This document shows positions 48,304 through 61,260 of a stretch of 64,000 nt of DNA, one piece after another. The notes beneath the pieces are model-generated. The model searched no databases. It was not told the DNA's origin and was given only the letters and a program-made list of their open reading frames with translations. How positions within the stretch are numbered: the first letter of the stretch is position 1; each line of letters opens with the position of its first letter. Source of the stretch: Holothuria scabra (lineage: Eukaryota > Echinodermata > Holothuroidea > Aspidochirotida > Holothuriidae); NCBI GenBank assembly GCA_037179385.1, contig CM074179.1:70947806-71011805 (forward strand), in the 5' to 3' direction. The position numbers and the translations under genes were made by a program.

Positions 48304-51300
48304 AAGGTTTTTGGAGGCTCAAATTTTCAGTTTTTGTTTTTGAGAGTTTTAATGCATAAACTTCAACGACTTTAAGCAAGCCATAAGTTTTTCTATTTTG
48401 CATATATGTAGAACACATTCTTCAATATTTTTAATGGTTCTTACGAACTTGAAAGTCAAATTTCTTCCCCAAAACTCAAATTTTCTTTAAAACAGGCTCC
48501 AGTTTATTTCAGTATTTAAAAGGGGCGAATTAACAATGCCAAAACACTCGGTGGGCTGCTCGCCTCAAATTCTAAGAATCACGTCTCACGGAAAACTTAT
48601 CGCCTATTTTGGGGCTTTGATATGCTCGCCCTGCTGCCAGGGAGCCTGCCCTTTCAGGATTTGGCCTGTCGGCCAAATGATGATGCCATTCCTATTATGA
48701 GCACGATATGGAAAAAGCCATTTTAACTATAAGAGTTGTGTAAATAGTAATAAGTTTACCACCACGGAAGATGGGGGTTAAGAACTTATATGGAATTTTA
48801 CGCCCCAGTTTCGGACCTATTGGTTAAAGTCGAGCCGGCCACGGTCTTTTTCCACTTGTGGTTCACTGCCCTGTTGGTTGGGGCGCAAATTTCATTTCTC
48901 GCACAGGTCGCCACAAATCCTTCCTACGTCACTGTCAGTAGCACTGATTGTGGATATTAATAAAGAAAATAGCTAAAAAAGAAGAAATGCAGTCAAGACA
49001 ACTTGAAGTAGTGTAGTAAACTGTCTTGTTTCATGCTTGGCTCTCTAGAGTCATGTGAGATTTTTCTCCTGATTCAGGTAACAATTGTTTGCTCCTAAAA
49101 TGTGAATTTTTCTTCGAGTCACTGTTTGGTTTACCTTAAACATACAATATTTAAGTTTTCTTCTCCAAAATTTCCAGTACTCTATTCGCTTACGCCTCTC
49201 CGACGAATGTAACCTTTCGAGCAGGGTTACATCTTTCTTTGAAGAAATCGCATTTAGTTGTCATCATCTGCTTCCTATTTCGTTCAACCCTCCTCCTCCT
49301 TTCTAAAAATGTAAGACGAAACCTCTCTTGGTAATAGTTCCATTAGTTTTGTTGCCAATAAAATCTCATTTGAAACGACCCTTGAAGCAATTTTGATACC
49401 AGTGTTAAGTCAATACAATTACACTTAAATGACGACTTTAATACCTCACAAATACCCTAAAACGTCATGAGCTCCAGCGCAGTTCCTGGTCCCCGAGTGA
49501 TAGTATTTTGCACTCTTCGGCGTCTTCGGAACCATGAGAGGTGTCTAGCAATCCCCGCTGCAACAAATTGATGTGCCCCATCAGAATGAGGACTACGACG
49601 ACACAACTAGTGGAAAGGTACCAGACAGTTTTAAAAAAGGGCTACAATTTTCTACTTCGGCATCGCTTAGGATGCCGGTTGTTTTTGTCGAGAGAGATTC
49701 TGGGCTGCTGAAACCCCCCTGAGTCGAGGTTGTTATGGTATATCCTGTATCGACTCCATGATGATATTGCCAGTTGGATTTTACTATTTACAAATTAATT
49801 TCTTTCGTGCAGTTCTTACAAACGAAATTGAATCGCATATATACTGTATATGTGTCTTAAGTGGTAACTGTAAAAGGTGAATTTTTCCAGCCACAGATGA
49901 GGAAAGACTCAAAGTTTATGGCTTCTGTGCATCGTGAAGTGGGTCTCATGAAGCAGCCTTTTTCCAGTTAACATGCGCTTACGTGCGGCTTGGCTATATG
50001 ATTGCATTTGAAGCTAATGTTGCTCATACTACAAAATCAGGTCTGAAATGTGGCTTTCCTCTTCATCTGAAGTTTCAGCAAACACTTTAAATGGAATCTC
50101 AGTTGGCTGGTTCTGCTGCAGTTTGGTGTGCTCTTGCTCGAAACCAAGGTCCTGCTTAAACCTCTGTATCACTATTCCCGGTTTCTTCATTGTTTGCTTG
50201 GCTGCATTTCAAGAAAAAGTGGAAATCCTCACAAGAAGACAACCCACTTGTTTGGAATAGCAGTTCAACATCCGCCTCTCACGCGTAGTACCCGGGATCG
50301 ATTCCCAGGTCGACCCATACCAGAGACTCTTAAAAATGAACCTACTGCCATTGTGTGTGATGCTTCGTATAAGCAATGGAGCAGGGAAGACAATCCATTG
50401 AGCCTCAAGTGGAAAAAATGCTATGGCCGGCCCGACTAAGCCAACAGGATGGAAAGTGGGCCGTAAAACTTTATCCAACTAATTAACTTAAAAGAAGACA
50501 GAAGCTCACAAAGGAATCAGTGAACACCAAGATACCAACACAGTGACACGCGACCTGTGGCAAGTTTGAAATGTCACCGTTTGTGATTTCGCTAACAGCT
50601 TATTTCATAGTGTCACTTGGGACTAAAATCATAACCCTTCTCCAATCTTTCATGTGGCTCAATGTTGTCTTACCATAGTAGATGGTAGGATGTGGTAGGC
50701 ATTCTTTACGAATGTTACTTGTCATTTAACCAGGGTACAGAGAAAACAGTCAAGAAATTTTGAGTTGTTTTGGGGGCTTTAGCAAATATAGACAAAAGAT
50801 CGCCCGATTAAGCTAATCCTTTATACGGTGGCAATAAAAATACTTGCAGCAGCTATGAAGATTGTAGTTGAAAAGTGCGAAAGGAGAGATACTTAAAGAT
50901 AAAAGCAGTCCCCCAACTTTATTTGGAAGAAAAAGCTAAATAACTTTATTTTCATCTTATTTCTCTTCTAAGTATCTTTAATTACATTTTATGACTTTAC
51001 TATTGCATATTCAAGGTAAACCAAGCAGTTATTTCTGGTAAATTTCATATGTGAAGAGAAAAAAAATTGTCACATGACTCCCAACAGCAAACCATGAAAC
51101 TGGACAGTCTACCACACTTCTTCCATTTGGGATGACTGCTCCTGCCCTTTAAAGGTGTTTTGACTATTACGGAGGATAACTTAGAGACAAGAAATTTGAC
51201 CCGAAGAACAGCTTCTTGGCTGGTTTCTTAGTCCAGGTACTTTGTCAGCCTGGTAAATTATGTAATTGACGCAATCGGTTTTCTTGGAGCATACAGAAAA

Positions 51301-52099
51301 TTTCTTGAGTTCGTACTCTCACACGGCCGGAAGCAGCTTTCCGAATGCTTGCAAGGAGGCTTTCAGCAGTTTTTATTTTGACTTTTTGTTTGGAGAAAAC
51401 TTCCAACTAAATATCAGCCATATGGAGCATGTTTAAGTGTAACCCCACCTTTAATTGGAGCGAACAGAAATTTTATTCGAAAACTCGGACCTCCAGACAG
51501 TCGAAAATGGCATTTTCCAGGCTAATAATGGGATTTATGCAATAGATATTTTGAGTTTGGGTTTGCAAAAGTGTTCTCTTCAAGGCTAAATATTGCTAGG
51601 AAGACTATCAAAGTGGAACGCCACCATTCCCTGGCATGAATCGTAAAAATAATTTTGAAAACTCCGATTCCTCAGACAGAAAAGGCAATTTACATGCTTA
51701 AACAGATGATACTTCCTGTTTTTCCCAGTAAATGCTTGAAAAAATTTGGATATTCGACCATTTTAGGCATGGTGGTGTGAAATTGGAATTAAGCCCACGA
51801 CTATTTGCCCTTTTTACCGGGATGAGCAGCGAGTGTGAAGTTCCAATCTTCAAAGTTTCATCGCGACTTTGACGATTGTTTCCCTTTTCGGTTAAATCTC
51901 TTTTAAGATTTCGGGCACGGTTAGCTATTTCTGAAAAGCCACGCAGTTTTTTTTATACTCTGAAGTGACTGTCCGTTTTCTCCAAATTCGTGGCCGAAGT
52001 TTAGATAAAGACTCTTCTTCTTGTTGCAAAGTACGGTTAAACATCCAGTTGAAGACAATAGTACACCACGTATGCCCCGTGCAGTCGGTCAAGCCCTCG
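48304..52099. other. Repeat-derived intergenic DNA
   Basis: Holds the SINE at 50245, a solo MITE-like end (CCTACGTCACTG at about 48923) and module copies at 51440-51690. No host exon was seen. Confidence 0.5.
50245..50490 (+). mobile_element. tRNA-derived SINE (second family)
   Basis: A tRNA-like head: AATAGCAGTTCAACATCCG as the A-box region and GGGATCGATTCCC as the B-box region. A body ending GGGCCGTAAAACTTTATCCA follows. The 3' half recurs at 38750-38828. Not a functional tRNA: the cloverleaf arms are incomplete. Confidence 0.6.
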
Positions 52100-53333
52100 G
52101 TTAACTGACGATTAAGTTCACGGACTTAGGGTGCCAATGACCCCCTCGATAAGTCTGCTAGGAAGGTCATTCGAATCCCGGATTGTGTTCTGGATGAAAC
52201 TGTATTTAAAGCAATTTGTCCTACTGTAGCATGGGGGAGGGGGCGATAGTGCATAGCATGCATATTACGAGTTATACGGGTTGGTTTACAAAGACCAGAC
52301 AAAGGGATATTTGCTTGACCGTAGATACCTTTGGCTAGGATCTGGACCCTACAACGCCTGCGGCGATCGGATAGAGCCCCAAGACTAAGATCTTTCAAAA
52401 GACCAACTCACCAGACCAACTTCATGGGAGTACTCATTAGCTATAAACCGAGCAGATCTTTTTTGTACTCCCTCTACTTTATTTTAAAGTGACGCCTGAT
52501 TTGGATCCCAAACGGAACAAGCATGCTCTAACAAAGGCCTAAGAAAGCCTTTGCAGGCTGCCAATTTAACTTCCTTAGAACAAAACGAGAGCTTCCTACA
52601 GTACGTAGTAGACCTATGATCTTGTTTCCTTTATTACAAACAGACTGAATGTGATTATCCCAATTGGGATTTTTTTGTAATGGTCACCCTCAAGTACTTA
52701 ATACAGTCCACCCTCGTCAGATTAGCCCCATGGAGAGTACAGGTATTCTTTAAAATTCTGGGATTATGTTTCCTAGTAACAGACATAACATTACACTTTG
52801 CCGGATGAAATCTCATGCCCCAGGTTTTGGCCTATTGGGCCAGATGAGTAATGCCTCTCTGCAGCTCGTTGCAGTAATTGTGATTTTCAATGACGCTATG
52901 ACAAACACAATCGTCCGCAAATGGCCTAACTTCGGAAGAAGCAGCCTCAACAATATCTTTAATGTATGACAGTAAGAGAATTGGTCCTAGAACAGATCCT
53001 TGCGGAACACCAGAAAGAACCGGAGCAGGAGCCGATTTTGTACTGTACCATTTGCAACAACAGATTAAGAACAATCAGAAAGAAGGTTATCCACCCAATT
53101 TGTGATTGCCTAGAGAACCCGAAAGAATATAACTTCGCCTTATGAAGTTCATGGGGAGCAGAGTCAAACGCTTTCTCGAAGTTTAAAATAAATACGTCAA
53201 CATGTTTGTTATTATCCAAGGCCGAAGCCCAATCCTTGATAACAGTCACCAACTGCGTATCAAAACTGTGATTCTTTCTGAAAGCATGTTGCTTCGTGAA
53301 AAGGATATAATTCACTTCATAGTGATCCATCAA
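52100..53333 (-). pseudogene. CR1/Jockey-like LINE reverse transcriptase fragment
   Basis: Minus-strand frames encode, in order, HAFRKNHSFDTQL, LNFEKAFDSAPH (motif A aspartate), SGVPQGSVLGP (motif B) and PFADDC (motif C, ADD), then further pieces of the thumb region towards 52130. The RT is broken by a frameshift near 53060 and several stops. There is no 5' endonuclease part. A dead, 5'-truncated non-LTR retrotransposon. Confidence 0.85.
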
Positions 53334-54280
53334 ATGAGCAGATTATATGCCCTAATAATTTACAGCAAATACAACGCCTATGCTGAACAGTGCAGACATT
53401 ATTAAACCACAATATAAACAAACTCATGTACGTAGTATCCAGTGCACGTTAGCTATCGATACATTGGGTACATTGTATTCATATCGTTCCCTAGAAATTT
53501 GTTACTTTCCATTAAACTTATATTGTAAGCTTATCTACAATGAATAATTGACGAACAAATGTTCAAAATTTTTTCAGCGATTGAGAAAGCACATGTTTAC
53601 CCATAAGTTGTTAATACATAGGCCCCCAAATGACATTTAAACCTTATACAGTAGTTATCATCTTGGCATTTTCGTTTACATTTTGCAAAATAGGTTGTCA
53701 ATTTGTTATGGTAATTGTAATATTCAAGATAGTTTCACCATGAAAACAACCCATGCAAACAAGCATCTAGCTATTCTTCAGCCTATAGCACGTGTCACTC
53801 AGAGCTTGTTCTTTGAAAGTTTGTTCTAGACCATATGAAACATTGTAATTCCCAGCGTTCTTTTTATATTGAGTTTAAGCAATTTCTTGTTAAAACTGAA
53901 GGCAATATTTATTTGCTTGGAGTCAAAAAATTTCAACGGTAAAGATATACTGGTTAATACGTTACAAACATTGCATAAAGTCGAAAAAGGTAAGAAAAAT
54001 AATAAGTGAAAAAGTCTCCGAAGTAACAAACTGTCTACCCTATTAAGCTTAATCTTTTAATCTGTAAAACCTGTTTTGATCTTATTTCTGGCACATTGTG
54101 CGTATGAAACTGTGAAATTTGCGTTCTGGACCTTCAATTGTTCCTGTAATATTCCGTTTACTTTTGAGGGTCACATTCTGTTCTTGCGGGAAAAGGTTGA
54201 TTCACTTTTGGTTTTTATTCACAATTTAAAACAGCTCGATATTCGTCTTAAAAGCGTCATATTCAGAAAAGGGAGACTTG

Positions 54281-54347
54281 ATGGACAACATAAGAACTCT
54301 GTTTTTCGTTTTAATTGCATCATCGCTGTCAAAGTGCGGATACGCAG
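54281..54347 (+). CDS. Gene 2 exon 1: signal peptide
   Basis: An ATG opens MDNIRTLFFVLIASSLSKCG and then YA, a good signal peptide with a hydrophobic core FFVLIASSL. It ends in phase 1 at the donor GTAAAT. The phase matches the downstream Ig exon exactly, as in gene 1. The first intron would be about 6.1 kb and contains the Penelope-like cluster. Confidence 0.68.
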
Positions 54348-55127
54348 GTAAATATTTGACGTGGGATATTCCACAACTTTTAAGATCTATTGAGAGTGTT
54401 TGAGAGTGATTACTAGCAAAACATTATTTTCATAAAACTAAATCTTAGTAAAGTATTGCATGTTCAATGTGATTCATCGCGAAATGATTTCACATATGTT
54501 TTATGGCGGACACTGATGGGAAATTTCGTTTGGTCTCAAATCTGTACTAGAAATTCAGATATTACAATAGCTCCCATTCTTGAAAGTGTATGAAGCTAAA
54601 ATATCTTTTTCGTCAGTTTATGCTTTACTTTTGATATTTTCAACAAGCAGTTAGGGGTAATTATTTTGGGGTGAAATATAAATTTCGCCTTAACGTTTTT
54701 ACACACTTTTTCTTTAAGAATACGTAAACGGACACCGACGCCCTCCTGGATTTGCAAACTAGATACAATTGCATCAAAGTTGTCAAAATTTACGGACACC
54801 TAGCTGTAAACACGAATTGATGGCTGGCCAGTTAAACGTTTAGACGTTACCGCAAATGAAAAAAACCATAAAATACATAACTGGATATTTCGCCTTTAAG
54901 GAAAAACATATATATGTACGTAAATTCAATAGTCCATTACTTGAACGTGTCGACAGATACGCGTCCGTAATTTGGTCAACATTGAATGAATTAGGTGTAT
55001 TACGTACCCCTATATGTATTTTACGACACACTAACGTAGTCCCATTTAAAAAGAGTGTGTGAAAACGTTAAGGGGAACGGTAATTTCCCCCTTACGTTGT
55101 AATTTCCCCTCATTCCACAATTAGGTA

Positions 55128-55158
<31 letters not shown>

Positions 55159-55210
55159 TTATATATATAAATATATATATATATATTTATATTTATATAT
55201 ATATAAATAT

Positions 55211-55255
<45 letters not shown>

Positions 55256-55275
55256 AATATTTATATATATATATA
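55128..55275. repeat. (TA)n array with ATTTATAT variants
   Basis: AT dinucleotide with TTTATATTTATA interruptions, at the centre of the fold-back. Confidence 0.93.
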
Positions 55276-55605
55276 TACCTAACTGTGGAACAAGGGGAAA
55301 TTTTTGGGCAAAATATCAACGTTAGGGGGAAAACTTACGTTCCCCTTTACGTTTTCACACATTGTTTTAATGGGAATACGTTAGTGTATAGTAAAATACA
55401 CATGGGGGTACGTTGTATACCTAATTACTTCAATGTTGACCAAATTACGGACGCCTATCTGTTAACACGTACAACTAATGGACTATTGAATTTACGTACA
55501 TGTATATGTTTTTCCTTAAAGGCGAAATATACAGTTATGTATTTTATTGTTTTTCATTTCGCCTAAACGTATCAAGATATATTTCCCCCTAATGTTCAAT
55601 CTAGT

Positions 55606-55714
<109 letters not shown>

Positions 55715-56001
55715 AAGTTACCCATAGGGCGAAAAAACCATTTCTTCTTAATGTTTTGACACACATTTCCATTGCAAAACGTAAAAGTATGGTAGATCCC
55801 CACATATCATACGTAGTACATGTAATTACTTCAACTTAAGTACACGTATCCGTTAAGACGATTGTATGAGGGGCCATTGAAATAACGTGTATGCATATCT
55901 CAAAACGCAAATAGGAAGTATATTATTATGTATTTTATTGTTTTCTTTTCGCTTTAACGTTCTGACGGTATACCGATTTCCCCATACCGGTCGATCCAGC
56001 G

Positions 56002-56002
<1 letters not shown>

Positions 56003-56063
<61 letters not shown>

Positions 56064-56174
56064 TCATATATGTATATATATATATATATATATAAATATA
56101 TTTGTAATCTTTCATACTCCTAAAATCAACCAGTCATGCCCTTTATTGCATTTTTTTTGTACTTTATATATATA

Positions 56175-56212
<38 letters not shown>
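56003..56212. repeat. Two (TA)n arrays with a unique spacer
   Basis: AT arrays at about 56003-56105 and 56164-56212, separated by about 60 bp of ordinary sequence. The second abuts a Penelope-like fragment. Confidence 0.9.
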
Positions 56213-56214
<2 letters not shown>

Positions 56215-56643
56215 ACGAAAATTTTGTTGCCCTTCCAACTGCAAGACGTGCGCCCTGGTTGATTCCACAAAAGGCTTCCAGAGCAATCAAAATGCACGCA
56301 CCTTTCAAATTAGACAAGAAATTAATTGTCTTTCCAAAAATGTCATTTATCTCATATATGCAATTTATGTGGTGTGCAGTATGTCGGAGAATCTAAAAAT
56401 ACTCTTCGAATGAGAATGACACAGCACAGGTCAGCAATTAAAACCAAAAAGGTTGAACAACCTGTTGCAAACCATTTCAATTTGCCCCATCATTCTATCA
56501 AAAACTTACGGGTCATTGCTATCGACCAAAACGATACATGGACCGACAAAGCTAGAAAAGCTAAAATAAATTTCTGGGAACTCAATCTCAAAACCACATC
56601 GCCTCTCGGCTTGAACATCAGAAGCGATTTACCAGCTTGCTGA
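56213..56643 (+). pseudogene. Penelope-like element fragment 1 (GIY-YIG end)
   Basis: A plus-strand frame from about 56326 encodes CNLCGVQYVGESKNTLRMRM, TQHRSAI and, near the end, LKTTSPLGLNIRSD, which is the GIY-YIG endonuclease and C-terminus of a Penelope-like polyprotein. Sequence before 56326 continues in another frame, so a frameshift breaks it. It begins immediately after a (TA)n array. Confidence 0.8.
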
Positions 56644-57099
56644 TAATACCAACCAAAATAATCCGATCAGGCCATTCCGGCCTAACAATTTCTCTAATTA
56701 CTTTGAAGAGGATTTTCCTATTGTTGATGGGTTACACCCGAGTAATCCGATCAGACCCTCCCGGTCAATCAACCTGCTCAATTGCCTTAAGAAGGATTAT
56801 CCTGTCACAATAGAGGTGAGACCATTGTCAACACCTTTAAAAGCTTCCAAAATTTCTCACTCCTTGTCATTCTCTGACCAAGTATTGACAAAGAGGTAGT
56901 ATTCCTCGAAAGCTCTACTTCAAACCTTTTGGCTGTTTAATTTATCTAAATTCTAGCCTTCCGCTATTTGTATCTCCTCGGAGATCCAGCCTTTCAATTC
57001 TGTAGCACCGTTGTTTTACAGTTTCTCCGTCTTGTTTATATATTTCTTTCACTGTTTGCATCAATTTTGATCCAACCTTGCTACACCCATGGAGAGTAC
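56644..57099 (+). other. Spacer with a diverged 110-bp direct repeat
   Basis: TAATCCGATCAGGCCATTCC and GTAATCCGATCAGACCCTCC begin two diverged copies about 85-90 bp apart. Probably the 3' untranslated part of fragment 1. No gene seen. Confidence 0.45.
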
Positions 57100-57510
57100 G
57101 ATTCATTTCGTAATCAAGGTACCAACTGTAACACTAAGTGGGCCGTGTATATGATCCAATGTGAGGTTTGTGGGAAACAGTATGTGGGCCAAACCAACAA
57201 CGTAAGGTTGAGAATGAATGGTCATAAATCTGACTTTCGCAAATTTGTTAACGGGGAAACCTCTAAATCGGGAACATCTGCACTTTATGTGCATCTTAAA
57301 TCTCATGGCGGTGAATACTTTAAATTTCAGATTTTAGAAGTGTTGAAAACAGAAGGGTTTGACGAATTGGATATCCGTAAATTAGATAGATTATTAGATG
57401 AAAAAGAAAGACGATGGATTTGGAAATTGAACACTTTGGTTCCACATGGCTGTAACACTGACGACACTTTTTACTCTCAAAACCGTTCCAGCAGACAAAA
57501 ACGTAACTGA
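57100..57510 (+). pseudogene. Penelope-like element fragment 2 (GIY-YIG domain)
   Basis: Encodes CNTKWAVYMIQCEVCGKQYV, GQTNNVRLRMNGHKSDFRKF and later KERRWIWKLNTLVPHGCN before a stop. The cysteines of the CxC-type knuckle, the Y-x-G core, the R-x3-H helix and the metal glutamate region are visible. It differs from the other two fragments and represents another lineage. No reverse transcriptase is attached. Confidence 0.82.
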
Positions 57511-57816
57511 GCTTTCTTTTTCGATCTCTCCTCTCCGCTTGGTTAAACTTTTATTGTTTGTTGTCGAGTTTTCTTCCAGCGTAGAGTTCCCGTCTTTTCA
57601 GGTCTTCTTATTCACTAAGGCGTGTAATCTTGTCTGTATGTACGTAGACTTGTGTGTTCTTCCGTTTTAAGGCTTGTAGTGTTCGCTTTTTGTTTTAGTG
57701 TTGTACGAGTTGTGTTCAAGGGTACTGTGCTGCCCGAAAATTAAACTGAATCCTCGTGTGTTGGGTTTTTGTTTTACTTTATCTGAAGTGCCTGATATGA
57801 TGCGTCTTTTTGGACT

Positions 57817-57838
57817 ATATATATATATATATATATGT
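57817..57838. repeat. Short (TA)n at Penelope fragment 3 junction
   Basis: A run of about eleven AT units directly before the Penelope coding sequence. Confidence 0.85.
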
Positions 57839-58818
57839 ATTGGAATGTTCTAATTCAAGTATACATTTTCTAGATATTCAAATATCCTTGGTGAATGACA
57901 GCATACAAACATCTGTCTTCACCAAACCCACAGACAGGCACACATACATACCATTTACCAGCTTCCACCCAGACCATACCAAGAAATCTATCATTTACTG
58001 CCAGACTCTTCGTTACAAAAGAATTTGTTCCGACAGTGATGATTTGAACATGAAACTTAGTGATCTCACAGAGCAATTCTTGCAAAGGGGATACACTCTT
58101 AAACTCATTAGAACGAATATGGAGAGAGCCAACAAAGTATCAAGGCAAGACCTTTTGAAATACAAAAAGGCCACCCGTCTTGAACGGATTCTCTTCACTA
58201 CCAATTTCCATCCTACTGTGAGGGATCTTTTTCAGAACTTTGGATCCCTGTGGAGAATTCTTCAAAATGACGTCGAATTAGAGGGCGCCTTCAATAATGG
58301 ACCTCTCCTGTCTTTCAGACAGCCCCCTAACCTAAGAAAGATTTTCGTAAGTAGCAAAATTCCTCGACCTTTTAGCCCTACAGGGAACTCTCCATGGAGC
58401 AAACCTAGATGCCAAATATGTAAGCATGTCTGTACTTCATCCTTCATAACCCAACCCCCCCCCCCCCCCACACACACACACCTCATACAAACAGGTAACT
58501 TTGACTGTGATTCTGCCAATGTTATATATGTACTCTTTTGCAATAAATGCAGTGAAGGCAACTATGTAGGAGAAACGAAGACAAAATTCCGTCTTCGTTT
58601 CAACAATCATAAACACACCATTTCACATCGACGTACTGGATTTTCTGTTGCAGAGCATTTTTTCCTCTCCCGAACACACAATAGACAATCTAAAGCTATT
58701 CATCTGGAAAGGCAACTTCAGGGAAGACGATCAACGAAAAGCTGAGGAGATTAAACTAATTTTACCCTTAAAAACACATACCAGGGGTCTGAACAAAATA
58801 CATTTCTTTATTTTATGA
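57839..58818 (+). pseudogene. Penelope-like element fragment 3 (RT C-terminus and GIY-YIG)
   Basis: The frame encodes the end of the reverse transcriptase and linker: IHFLDIQISLVNDSIQTSVF, KPTDRHTYIPF, SFHPDHTKKSII, YKRICSDSDD. A linker with PRCQICKHV and the endonuclease NVIYVLFCNKCSEGNYVGET with RLRFNNHKHTI follow. A frameshift near 58690-58710 moves the last part (KAEEIKLIL, THTRGLNKIHF) to another frame. 5'-truncated and dead. A C11 tract near 58451 marks a local low-complexity expansion in the linker. Confidence 0.87.
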
Positions 58819-59179
58819 TTTACGAAATAAAGTGCGAAAACAATCACCAAATTTTCAACAATATAGATGTTGTTAAATTACCCCACACGAAAATTAAAAC
58901 CCACAATAGTGGTTAAGGATTTCAAAATAGGAATTTTGAAGTGTTTTTGCTGTTTTCTGTGAAGTAATTAAACCAAGTCAATCTCTTAAGTCAGTTTAAT
59001 ACAATGACAATCAAACTTTTTTAAAGATGTTTAGATACTGTAGCCCTTGCATTAACTAGCTATGCAGTCCTCTGATACTTGACACAAGGATAGGGCACTG
59101 ACTCATTTGGGTCCAAACATTGCTTCCACATGAATGCCACTACTTAACCATGCAAATCAAAATAAAAACAGTTACATAT

Positions 59180-59580
59180 CCTATATCTAGACCAGATATG
59201 GCCCGGATATAAAATCTCTAAACGTTATATGTATGGATTTGCCAAATGTGCACAATATCCAGCCCATGTGAAATTCGGGCCTTTACAAGTTTAAAATGGG
59301 CCATTTATTCCTTTATGTTATATCAAGATATATCCACTCAATTTTTAAAGCCAGATTCAAATCCCATATCTGGTCCAGTTATGGTCCGAATATTAAATAT
59401 CTACAGGCACACGTATAACGTATGCACCATATGTGTCCCGTGTAAAACATTAGCAATAACAAATTCATATGGGTCATGTATTCCTTCAAGTTGTATCAAG
59501 TTGTATCTGCGGATTTTTTGTGTTTAAACCAGATAAAAATTCCATATCTGGTACAGAAATGGGCCAGATATAAATTTCCA
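59180..59580 (+). repeat. Three diverged tandem copies, period about 180 bp
   Basis: CCATATCTGGTCC-type starts occur at about 59180, 59364 and 59542, each followed by ATGG-CC-ATAT-AAAT and a CATATG...TATTCCTT block. Looks like a short old satellite array in gene 2 intron 1. Confidence 0.65.
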
Positions 59581-60436
59581 TTCATGGCAAATGTATGGAT
59601 TTTGAGTAAGGGCTCACTAACCCCATAGTGACCTGCCAACTCGAACGAAAATAGTTTCTCAACCCTACCTCACATCAGATTAAAATGTATATTTTTATGA
59701 TAAAAGGCAGTTTGACAAAGTCAACCGCACAGAGTCACACTAATAATTTCTCCTTATGTTTGTGTTGGATGAAGGTAGAACAATGTCCCTATATTTCCAT
59801 GCAAACTCAAAGTCTTTTAACACGTGTTGTAGTAGCGGGATTGCTTTGTTTATCCTGAAGAGTTGGAGTATTTGCCCGTGTCTATAGCCACAACAACGAA
59901 TAACCGAACTGGCATATTAAAATGTCTTATAGAAAGTGCATATTTATACTGCTAATGAAGTATAGTATTAAATGTCATCACAATATTTACTTCTCTTTAA
60001 AACCGGCTAACAGTTAAATGATGAACTCAATTCAAAAGTCCTCTTTCTTAGTAGATCTTATGGTCAATAAACCAACGTGTTCAATAAAAGTGTGGTTAAG
60101 AATTCTTCTTACATATCTTAGAATTGAAAAAAAAAAATTCAATACAGCAACTAAGAGATATATATTCGTTTCTGACGGGTCCGTCTTCTTCATGGTCCTG
60201 CATCAAGTTGTTTCACTTTAATTTGAAAACTTATTTGTTTAAACCTAGTTTTTTGTGAGAAAGCATTTAAAGATGGTGCGTTAAAACTTATATTGAATTA
60301 AACTAATGTATTAATATGATGTTTATAATGCTTTTACCGCTCTTTTTGAAATGATCCAACTCAAGCAATTCGTACTCTGTTGGAAGATGTATAGCAAACG
60401 CTAATCGAGGTTTTTTTTTCTTATCTGGAAATTTAG

Positions 60437-60748
60437 GCCCATGTTTCCCTGAAAGCAAGACATTGGAAAAGGGTCAAAAGGGTATCATAAAATGTGAATG
60501 CAACAACTTAGTATGGCTTTCTTGGTACGATGGAAATGACACTATAACGATAGATCCGTTTATTTACATCGACCAATCGGGAAAATATGGAGATGGTTAC
60601 TTATCCGGAGAGTATGATATAAGAAACGACGATTCACTCGTCATAACAAACGTGTCATCAACAACATTCAGTGGTATTTATTCAGTGGTTATGGCTGCAC
60701 CTGGGGATTATGAACCACGGATTGAACATTGTAATGTGGATATTCATG
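60437..60748 (+). CDS. Gene 2 exon 2: Ig V-like domain
   Basis: A 312-bp phase 1-1 exon, acceptor GGAAATTTAG, donor GTGAGT. It encodes GPCFPESKTLEKGQ, IIKCECNNLVWLSWYDGND, then SLVITNVSSTTFSGIYSVVM. The B-strand cysteine and core tryptophan are present, and LVITNVSSTTFSGIY is the E-F strand motif. The F-strand position normally filled by cysteine (Y-x-C) is valine (YSV), so the canonical disulphide may be missing or replaced by the later HCNVDIH cysteine. Confidence 0.78.
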
Positions 60749-61059
60749 GTGAGTTTACTGCGTTGCTGTGACGAAAAAAAAAAAAAACTACGGTTAATTT
60801 GACGATTGATTTAGTCAGCTATGCTTGAACCCAAAATCTACTTACACTATCGACCCTAACTATGATCTAAAGATACTGGTTGATGGTGAAATCTAACCAA
60901 AAATTAGTAACTTTTGACTATGGTTTGAGTCAATTTAACCATAGTTTGGAACAGTACATAGTTGATCATCGTGTGTTGGATAGCGTGTGGGATTATCTAA
61001 AAAAATGGAAATTGGGATGGTAATATTATCACGTCATTTACCATTTAAAACTTATGAAT

Positions 61060-61260
61060 AGGTATGGGTAGATTTGCAAGGACTCATATGCGGTAACGTC
61101 ACTGGTTGGCACTGGTTGCCACAGTCCCCCAGCTGGAGTTGTAGAATATGCCCACGGTATTCCCTGCCTGTCGTAAGAGGCGACTTAACGGGAGGACTTG
61201 TACAGTGTTCGAACTTTAAGACACTATATTACACGTTCGTGCTGGTGTGTCGTTAAATCT
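61060..61260 (+). repeat. Repeat-like segment
   Basis: Contains CCTGCCTGTCGTAAGAGGCG, a phrase that recalls dispersed eukaryotic repeats, and the doublet CACTGGTTGGCACTGGTTGC. No protein family is recognised in the 60-codon frame here. Confidence 0.3.

Noticed and set aside
48033..48359. Basic 108-codon frame
   Set aside because: Spans the piggyBac-like MITE from end to end; no start context or domain.
50245..50330. Possible tRNA gene
   Set aside because: A and B boxes are recognisable but the acceptor and anticodon arms do not close, and a SINE body follows.
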